DNA from: Chloroflexota bacterium
Lineage (GTDB): Bacteria; Chloroflexota; Limnocylindria; Limnocylindrales; CSP1-4
Length of the DNA: 8,942 nucleotides
Reading direction: 5' to 3'
Assembly (NCBI GenBank): GCA_003158495.1
Contig: PMJT01000023.1
Location: 17,125 to 26,066 of the forward strand
Shown: piece by piece, positions 7,501 to 8,942 of the stretch
How positions within the stretch are numbered: the first letter of the stretch is position 1
Layout: each line of letters opens with the position of its first letter
Notes under the pieces: model-generated
Told to the model about the DNA's origin: nothing
Database searches by the model: none
What the model saw: the letters and a program-made list of their open reading frames with translations, nothing else
Translations under genes and position numbers: made by a program

Positions 7501-7621
7501 GGCGGCGATCCACGTGTCGCGCATCCTGGACAAGTTGGGCGCTACGAACCGGACAGAGGCGGCCGCGGCGGCCTATCGGCTCGGATTGGGCGCGACTACT
7601 GCCGGCCACGCTACCCAGTGA
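4583..7621 (+). CDS. LAL-type (large ATP-binding LuxR) transcriptional regulator
   Basis: This is a cytoplasmic ATP-dependent transcription activator of the LAL family (relatives: MalT, PikD, RapH). An N-terminal STAND-type ATPase begins with FIDRTNELDRLL, followed by Walker A GEAGVGKS (40-47) and Walker B VFLVIEDLHWAD (152-163). A winged-helix region carries the typical FRHALVREVVYEDTLPGER (about 340-360). Residues ~380-930 are Ala/Leu-rich helical repeats of TPR type, presumably for signal or protein binding. The C-terminal LuxR/GerE helix-turn-helix runs from LSPREIEVL (943) through GRTNRQIAQALFIQEKTA to HVSRILDKLGATNRTEA. The domain set and ~1,010 residues are complete. The start is uncertain: the frame opens at 4562 and has TTG at 4583 and 4604 but no ATG until 4667, which would remove the conserved N-terminal helix. 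TTG 4604 (MTRFIDRTNEL) fits the family best; neither start has a good Shine-Dalgarno. The paired elements and exported-protein genes downstream are candidate targets; this is inference. Confidence 0.93.
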   Translation: MLHKSRDLTRFIDRTNELDRLLSALQKVMSGQPRLTLVCGEAGVGKSRLLAEFAETARAADAIVTQGACCELAAGGLPYAPLVSALGGLVGCLDSTAREWLGEPARAPLRRLVPELALPTESIAPTVEGDIRPALFDAACGLVSRASADRTVFLVIEDLHWADRSTLDMLRYLLTTTRNCRLLLVATVRTDRLSPEIESTLAEYGRDPKADRIDLGRLDWAQTGALIEGIVGVAPSVKLLNRIYERSEGNPFFAKELLAAGPDALAITPGLRQVALDRVQALSAPAQRLVRTVAAAGRSVDHERLRTVSDMADDDLIDGLMEAVRGDVLVAEPGSECYAFRHALVREVVYEDTLPGERQRLHRAHGAFLASEEPQDAAGLAELAHHFDRGRLLRQAVDAYVRAAAAAEEVSAYPEALSHLARAIELLPAAGRRRGESQDAPDVAAIYERAARNAYVTGDPERAVALQEATLDGVDRAADPETAALRLERLGEYLWSSGRVERALAVTAEAAASVANLAPSPASARVLASRARILVLSKHWQEANRTARKALRVARDTGAMAEEGRALGSLGACRARTDIEAGLADLTEAIAISAAMGDGEAVLNHHKTIAVALDRVGDHARLAEALAEALQAVDRLGGALPIAIILLADVAQILIEACEWDRSDTLIARALGLAGKGVENSEAHFAAARLASCRGLSGDAIAHLEACWPFDEVSVPERHAAVRAEILVNEGRWLEAREQVTAGLASCRSLTALAHLVEAGLRAEAELAAVARLHRDETGLENATASARRLAGHLDEPANTPWAGSTAWYLYARALCDAEMSRMLDRPDPAAWRSVIEIAETMEAPYRTIYPRVRLAEALLERSTHIEPRVVGASSSAARAEGAAQLQGAYAIAARIGARPYVELALGLGARSRIPLVETLVAQPVAEKPTLPAAEVELARLGLSPREIEVLGVLSEGRTNRQIAQALFIQEKTAAIHVSRILDKLGATNRTEAAAAAYRLGLGATTAGHATQ
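4591..4606. promoter_or_regulatory. 16-bp perfect palindrome at the 5' end of the regulator gene
   Basis: CAAGTCCCGGGACTTG is identical to its reverse complement across all 16 bases. It lies within the first codons of the longest regulator frame and ends on the alternative TTG start at 4604. The position would suit an operator for autoregulation if transcription starts just upstream. Function is inferred from symmetry and place only. Confidence 0.4.
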
Positions 7622-7632
7622 CCGGGTCCCGG
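7622..7632. repeat. Short dyad immediately after the regulator stop codon
   Basis: CCGGG-T-CCCGG starts one base after the stop codon. It is GC-rich with no T tract. It may be part of a transcript end or just GC-rich sequence; the evidence is weak. Confidence 0.25.
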
Positions 7633-7685
7633 CGCCTGCCGAGCGACGTGACCGCAGCCGCGAGTTGATGCGGATGCCCGGACTC

Positions 7686-7759
7686 AGATTAGGCATCGCG
7701 CCTCACGCCCAATAGGCATTCCGCCAGACGAAATCTCGCCGCGGCCCACCCACGATCAG
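7686..7759. repeat. Conserved upstream element, copy 1 (paired TAGGNAT motif)
   Basis: This segment aligns without gaps to 8389-8462, with about 48 of 74 bases identical by hand count. Conservation is concentrated in blocks: AGATTAGG-N-ATCGC, TAGG-N-ATTCC-N-CCAGACG (7713-7730) and CCACGATC (7750-7757). Two TAGGCAT half-sites (7690 and 7713) are exactly 23 bp apart. The second lies in GGCATTCC, a partial dyad like those bound by LuxR-type dimers. The element begins 167 bp before the ATG of the first exported-protein gene. On the minus strand the conserved bases read FVWRNAY and AMPNL, so a coding origin is an alternative; a TGA lies between those two parts. Confidence 0.7.
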
Positions 7760-7842
7760 CGCATCGCGGGAGCCTGACGACAGATCTCCCGACCGCAGGT
7801 GCGTCGATCGGCTCATCTCGACGGACGCTCCCGGGTGAAACC

Positions 7843-7852
7843 AGGACGTCCT
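7843..7852 (+). promoter_or_regulatory. Candidate ribosome-binding site within a 10-bp palindrome
   Basis: AGGACGTCCT, a perfect 10-bp palindrome, directly abuts the ATG at 7853. Its AGGA could serve as a weak Shine-Dalgarno with 6-base spacing and supports this ATG as the start. No separate stronger site is seen. Confidence 0.35.
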
Positions 7853-8240
7853 ATGAACCGGCGTTGGTTGACCACGCTGGTCCGAAGCGTGTTGCTCGCC
7901 TCGATTGCCGCCGGCGTGACAAACGGCGCAATCTCACAAGCGCGTCCGAAATCGACCGGCTCGACTGCGCTGCCGGCGATCGCGGCATCTGCCGGCACGC
8001 CATGGTCTCCGGAAACTGCCGCGGTCTCGGCCTCGTCGTCGGCTTCGTCCTCCAGCCAGAGCGGAGCACTCGACAGTCAGCCGGAGGCTGCTGCCGCTCC
8101 CAGGCGATCCGGTCGAAGCCGGGCCGACGCCCACTCCATCTCCGGTTGCCGGCCCGACGAACACGCCCACGCCCGCCGACACGCCCCCGGCTAACGCCGT
8201 CTCCCACGGCTACTTCGAGTGGCTTTGGTCAAACGGGTAG
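7853..8240 (+). CDS. Exported Ala/Ser/Pro/Thr-rich low-complexity protein with apparent +1 frameshift
   Basis: The start ATG 7853 gives a Sec-type signal or anchor (MNRRWLTTLVRSVLLASIAAG, then AISQA), followed by a Ser/Ala-rich stretch (SASSSASSSSQSGALDSQPEAAAAP). In this frame the sequence then turns into an Arg/His-rich tail and stops at 8194, giving 113 residues. The +1 frame from 8103 instead continues sensibly: GDPVEAGPTPTPSPVAGPTN, TPTPADTPP, then an aromatic end SHGYFEWLWSNG and TAG at 8238-8240. Joining the frames at CCC-AGG (8099-8104) gives 128 residues with a linker typical of exported proteins. The cause may be a one-base insertion in the CCC run (mutation or sequencing error) or, less likely, programmed +1 slippage of the Pro codon before a rare AGG. 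I do not recognise the function. It is built like the next gene and shares its upstream element. Confidence 0.6.
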
Positions 8241-8388
8241 CCCGCCGGGCCGACTGTTCGATCGCTACGTGGCGAACTCGACACGACAGGGTGCTCGGAG
8301 CGGCCCCCGAGTCTCCGCCTTCCCGAGCCCGCTCCCCTGCCCAACCGAGGGTGGCACGGCAGGGATCCTCCAGGGCTGCCCTTCTCGC

Positions 8389-8462
8389 AGATTAGGGATC
8401 GCCGCCCCGAGCGTATAGGTATTCCTCCAGACGTAGCAGCGGCCCTCTAGATCCACGATCTG
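8389..8462. repeat. Conserved upstream element, copy 2 (paired TAGGNAT motif)
   Basis: This is the homologue of 7686-7759 at an offset of exactly 703 bp. Half-sites TAGGGAT (8393) and TAGGTAT (8416) are again 23 bp apart. The second lies in AGGTATTCCT, a partial dyad. CCAGACG (8427-8433) and CCACGATC (8453-8460) are shared with copy 1. The element begins 167 bp before the ATG of the second exported-protein gene, the same distance as copy 1 to its gene. On the minus strand it reads YVWRNTYTLGAAIPNL without a stop. Confidence 0.7.
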
Positions 8463-8539
8463 AGTTGCTCGGCAGGCCAATCGCAGACGGGCCGGCGCAA
8501 GGGGTCTCCGGCACACAGGCCGGCGTTGCCGCCGACACC

Positions 8540-8546
8540 AAAGGAG
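8540..8546 (+). promoter_or_regulatory. Strong Shine-Dalgarno site
   Basis: AAAGGAG lies 9 bases before the ATG at 8556. It is the clearest ribosome-binding site in the window and fixes the start of the last gene. Confidence 0.85.
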
Positions 8547-8555
8547 TATTTGGAC

Positions 8556-8942
8556 ATGTCAACCCGCAGGACCGGATTCGTTCTCGCGGCCCTTGTGTCG
8601 GCAACAGTCGTCGTCCTGGCCCTGAGCGGCGTCCTCGCGGAGATGCGAGCAGCCTCCGCGACTTCTGCAGCGCAGCAGCCGGCCGCCACCGTCAGCGTCA
8701 TCGATCCCGCCAGCATTCCCGCCGCGATTGACGCTGGCCCGGCCACCGCGCCGATCCATTCCGAACCCTCGGCCGACCAGGCCGAGACCACGCCCGCCGC
8801 GGCCGCCACGGTTCCACCGGTTGAGACCCCGCTTCAGGTCGCCGACACCGCTGTGTCGGCGCCGTCCACTGCCTTGAACGACACTCCAGTCCCCCAGGTG
8901 GCGATTGCGCCCCGGTCGGCTCCCGCGACTCCCGCTCCCGCG
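8556..8942 (+). CDS. Exported Ala/Pro/Thr-rich low-complexity protein, 3' end beyond the window
   Basis: The frame is open from ATG 8556 to the last base (129 codons, no stop), so the protein is partial. It starts with a basic N-terminus and a hydrophobic segment (MSTRRTGF, then VLAALVSATVVVLALSGVLA), a signal peptide or membrane anchor. Everything after it is Ala/Pro/Thr/Val-rich and low in charge (SAAQQPAATVSVIDPAS, AETTPAAAATVPPVETP, APRSAPATPAPA), like an extended cell-surface linker or wall-spanning stalk. Any folded domain would lie past the window edge. The strong AAAGGAG site supports the start. Its layout (signal, Ala/Pro/Thr-rich body) matches the preceding gene, although residue-level similarity is low. 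Function is not recognised. Confidence 0.8.
   Translation, partial: MSTRRTGFVLAALVSATVVVLALSGVLAEMRAASATSAAQQPAATVSVIDPASIPAAIDAGPATAPIHSEPSADQAETTPAAAATVPPVETPLQVADTAVSAPSTALNDTPVPQVAIAPRSAPATPAPA

Larger units (their letters stand above)
8241..8555. other. 315-bp intergenic region holding element copy 2
   Basis: No gene is seen on either strand. The region begins with a GC-rich dyad (GCCCG-C-CGGGC, 8241-8251) next to the stop codon, contains the second copy of the conserved element (8389-8462) and ends with a strong ribosome-binding site for the next gene. A minus-strand frame with a GTG start covers the element (see findings), but its composition is only partly protein-like. Confidence 0.6.

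Noticed and set aside
8265..8516. Minus-strand frame of 83 codons as a full gene (possible LysM-like LREGQPWRIP)
   Set aside because: The start is only a GTG without a clear ribosome-binding site, the LysM resemblance is a few residues, and most of it is low-confidence composition. It is kept only as an alternative reading of the conserved element.

Overview
The window is high-GC bacterial DNA (about two thirds G+C by eye) with compact, GC-rich codon use. The gene repertoire suggests a soil or freshwater Chloroflexota or Actinomycetota genome: a DrrA-type drug-export ATPase, a large ATP-binding LuxR (LAL) regulator, a membrane-anchored C39-like peptidase with a Pro/Thr-rich linker, and exported Ala/Pro/Thr-rich proteins. 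A Limnocylindria-like Chloroflexota is my best guess, but no marker gene is present and this is inference only.

Layout. (1) 14-1611, plus strand: an intact DrrA-like ABC ATPase overlaps by 4 bp a chimeric gene. The chimera's first ~76 codons are the start of the DrrB-type permease; the rest is a glyoxalase/VOC domain that has lost its first strand. The exporter is therefore broken at its membrane subunit. (2) 1712-2098, minus strand: the C-terminal remnant of a 14-TM-type MFS drug exporter. (3) 2176-3495, minus strand: an exported or membrane-anchored C39-like cysteine peptidase. (4) 3496-4582: about 1.09 kb with no convincing gene. It holds a degraded open frame, three strong dyads or hairpins, a 9-bp tandem repeat and, at its right edge, a 16-bp perfect palindrome. 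(5) 4583-7621, plus strand: a complete LAL-type regulator of about 1,010 residues. (6) 7622-8942, plus strand: two consecutive genes for exported low-complexity proteins, the first with an apparent +1 frameshift and the second cut by the window edge. Each is preceded by a homologous ~74-bp element lying at exactly the same distance from the start codon.

How the parts relate. The left third looks like a rearranged resistance/export region: two transporter genes are truncated and one is fused to unrelated coding sequence. The right third looks like a regulator followed by a small family of similarly built exported proteins with a shared upstream element. The most interesting unexplained signal is this paired element at 7686-7759 and 8389-8462. 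On the plus strand it reads as two TAGGNAT half-sites 23 bp apart; on the minus strand the same conserved bases read as a conserved peptide, so both regulatory and coding explanations remain open. No RNA genes, CRISPR arrays or intact mobile elements were recognised.
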